Source of the DNA: an uncultured Prevotellaceae bacterium
GTDB taxonomy: Bacteria > Bacteroidota > Bacteroidia > Bacteroidales > Bacteroidaceae
Assembly (NCBI GenBank): GCA_946406585.1
Contig: CAMJLI010000090.1
Span: 1-7,751, forward strand
Direction: 5' to 3'
DNA: 7,751 nt
Of this stretch, positions 6,352 through 7,751 are shown piece by piece. A model generated the notes under the pieces. It saw nothing but the letters and a program-made list of their open reading frames with translations, made no database searches and was not told the DNA's origin. How positions within the stretch are numbered: position 1 is the first letter of the stretch; each line of letters opens with the position of its first letter. The position numbers and the translations under genes were made by a program.

Positions 6352-7098
6352 ATGTTTATCATCAATTCGCTGCAAACATTCGGAGAATACCTTATTCTCA
6401 TGGGCAGGACCTTTTCACGCCCTGAGCGCTTTAGGATGTTTCTCAAGAAATATGTGAAGGAAATGTCGGCCCTTGGTGTCGATTCCATCGGCATCGTGCT
6501 TCTCATCTCCTTTTTCATTGGAGCTGTGATCTGCATCCAAATGAAGCTCAACATCCAAAGTCCTTGGATGCCCAAATTCGTCACTGGCTACACCACTCGA
6601 GAGATCATGCTTCTGGAGTTCTCCTCATCCATCATGTGCCTCATCCTGGCAGGCAAGGTGGGTTCGAACATCGCTTCAGAGTTGGGCACCATGCGTGTCA
6701 CCCAACAGATAGATGCATTGGAGATAATGGGTGTGAACTCTGCAAGCTATCTCATTCTTCCCAAGATTCTTGGAATGCTCACCATCATGCCTTTCCTGGT
6801 GATATTCAGTGCCGCCACCGGCATTTTGGGAGCCTATGCCACAGCCTTCTTCGGTCATGTGCTTAGCGTGGAAGACCTCACAGTGGGCCTCCAGCACGAC
6901 TTTAACCCATGGTTCATGTGGATGAGCATCATAAAGAGCCTTTTCTTTGCCTTCATCATTTCGAGCGTGTCGTCGTATTACGGCTATTCTGTGGAAGGCG
7001 GCTCAGTGGAAGTGGGCAAGTCGAGCACCGATGCCGTGGTGTCGAGCAGCGTCTTGATACTCTTCTCCGACGTGTTTCTCACACAACTACTGTCATGA
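6352..7098 (+). CDS. MlaE-type lipid ABC transporter permease
   Basis: This 248-residue inner-membrane protein belongs to the MlaE/YrbE permease family, which works with an MlaF ATPase and an MCE-domain protein to move phospholipids between inner and outer membranes. The N-terminal stretch (1-35) looks amphipathic and membrane-associated. Hydrophobic segments lie at about 46-64, 86-100, 138-167, 188-208 and 228-247. The family hallmark is the block LAGKVGSNIASELGTMRV followed by QQIDALEIMG (99-127), which corresponds to the cytoplasmic region that contacts the ATPase. The length is close to E. coli MlaE (about 260). The ATG at 6352 is the only ATG after an in-frame stop at 6325, and it has no Shine-Dalgarno sequence. 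The ATPase gene follows after 30 bases. Substrate and transport direction cannot be read from the sequence. The gene is divergent from the ilv operon, with no evident functional link. Confidence 0.93.
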   Translation: MFIINSLQTFGEYLILMGRTFSRPERFRMFLKKYVKEMSALGVDSIGIVLLISFFIGAVICIQMKLNIQSPWMPKFVTGYTTREIMLLEFSSSIMCLILAGKVGSNIASELGTMRVTQQIDALEIMGVNSASYLILPKILGMLTIMPFLVIFSAATGILGAYATAFFGHVLSVEDLTVGLQHDFNPWFMWMSIIKSLFFAFIISSVSSYYGYSVEGGSVEVGKSSTDAVVSSSVLILFSDVFLTQLLS

Positions 7099-7128
7099 CA
7101 AGTTCCACAAGCCAACAACGACCATCAG

Positions 7129-7751
7129 ATGATAGAAATAAAGAATCTCTGCAAATCATTTGAAGACAAGGAAGTGCTTCACGACATAAGCACAGTCTTC
7201 GAGAATGGCAAGACCAACCTCATCATAGGGCAAAGCGGTTCGGGCAAGACCGTATTGATGAAGAATCTTGTGGGCCTGCTAGACCCCACCAGCGGACAAG
7301 TATTGTATGATGGCCGAGACTTCGTGGCCATGAGCAAGCGTGAGAAGGTGAGGCTCCGCCGCGAGATGGGGATGATATTCCAAAGCGCCGCCCTTTTCGA
7401 CTCCCTCTCGGTGTTGGAGAATGTGATGTTCCCCCTCGACATGTTCTCGTCGATGAATTACCGCGAGCGCGTGCATCGTGCCCGAGAATGCCTGGACAGG
7501 GTGAACCTCGTGGAGGCGGAGAAGAAATTCCCCGGGGAAATATCAGGAGGCATGCAGAAACGCGTGGCCATAGCAAGAGCCATAGCCCTCAACCCGCAAT
7601 ACCTTTTCTGCGACGAGCCAAACTCGGGCCTTGACCCGAAGACCTCGCTCGTCATCGACGACCTGCTCAGCAGCATCACCAAGGAATACAACACGACGAC
7701 CATCATCAACACCCACGACATGAACAGTGTGATGGGAATAGGCGAGAACAT
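7129..7751 (+). CDS. MlaF-type ABC transporter ATPase, 3' end cut off by the window
   Basis: The first 207 residues are present and open to the window end, so the stop codon is missing. It is the ATP-hydrolysing partner of the MlaE-like permease and acts on the cytoplasmic face of the inner membrane. All nucleotide-binding motifs can be seen: Walker A GQSGSGKT (34-41), Q-loop Q85 in GMIFQSAALFDSLSVLENV, signature ISGGMQKR (138-145), Walker B YLFCDEP with catalytic E163, D-loop SGLDP (166-170) and H-loop H196 (NTHD). The Q-loop context and the SGGM signature are typical of MlaF and unlike those of amino acid importers. The ATG at 7129 is the only ATG between the in-frame TGA of the permease gene (7096) and the conserved N-terminus IEIKNLCKSF. 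MlaF proteins are about 250-270 residues, so roughly 45-60 are missing. An MCE protein gene would be expected next. Confidence 0.93.
   Translation, partial: MIEIKNLCKSFEDKEVLHDISTVFENGKTNLIIGQSGSGKTVLMKNLVGLLDPTSGQVLYDGRDFVAMSKREKVRLRREMGMIFQSAALFDSLSVLENVMFPLDMFSSMNYRERVHRARECLDRVNLVEAEKKFPGEISGGMQKRVAIARAIALNPQYLFCDEPNSGLDPKTSLVIDDLLSSITKEYNTTTIINTHDMNSVMGIGEN

Noticed and set aside
7095..7163. A small gene starting at the ATGA that overlaps the permease stop.
   Set aside because: It would encode only 22 polar residues and run into the ATPase gene in another frame. The ATPase start at 7129 is well supported. The perfect TGTCATGACA palindrome at 7091-7100 is probably chance.
1..7751. Mobile elements, CRISPR arrays, tRNA or rRNA genes, defence genes, or a previously undescribed system.
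   Set aside because: I saw no transposase, long repeats, cloverleaf or repeated spacers. All space is taken by six recognisable metabolic or transport genes and two short regulatory regions. Bases 1-18 after the ilvC stop show nothing.

Overview
The window reads as a chromosomal segment from a Bacteroidota bacterium, most likely of the order Bacteroidales (a Prevotella- or Bacteroides-like anaerobe). Four things point there. The recognisable promoters fit the Bacteroides -33/-7 pattern (TTTG, then TAnnTTTG) and not the E. coli -35/-10 pattern. Convincing Shine-Dalgarno sequences are missing before most starts. A FatA/FatB-like acyl-ACP thioesterase sits inside a branched-chain amino acid operon, which I recall as a Bacteroidales arrangement. 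The MlaE- and MlaF-like proteins also carry Bacteroidota-type variants of their motifs. The species cannot be fixed from this sequence.

Positions 19 to 6070 are read on the minus strand. In transcription order they hold ilvD (dihydroxy-acid dehydratase), ilvB (acetohydroxyacid synthase large subunit), ilvN (its regulatory small subunit), an acyl-ACP thioesterase and ilvC (ketol-acid reductoisomerase). The first four are packed with gaps of 10 and 7 bases and an overlap of 14 bases, so they look like one transcript from a promoter at about 6154-6184. ilvC follows after 160 bases and has its own well-matched promoter at 1175-1206. Together IlvBN, IlvC and IlvD carry out the three shared steps from pyruvate (or pyruvate plus 2-oxobutyrate) to the 2-oxo acids of valine and isoleucine. 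Transamination and the leucine branch are not encoded here. The small subunit keeps the valine-binding residues known from E. coli IlvH, so feedback control is expected. The dehydratase looks like the oxygen-sensitive [4Fe-4S] type.

Positions 6071 to 6351 form a divergent intergenic region. It contains the ilvD promoter on the minus strand, a weaker promoter for the plus-strand genes, and several AT-rich dyad symmetries.

Positions 6352 to 7751 are read on the plus strand and hold an MlaE-type lipid transporter permease, followed 30 bases later by its MlaF-type ATPase, which is cut off by the window end. An MCE-domain (MlaD-like) protein would be expected next, outside the window.

I found no new defence system, mobile element, CRISPR array or RNA gene. 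The points most worth a second look are the thioesterase inside the ilv operon, the palindrome upstream of the ilvC promoter, the structured ilvC leader, and the eukaryote-like character of IlvC.
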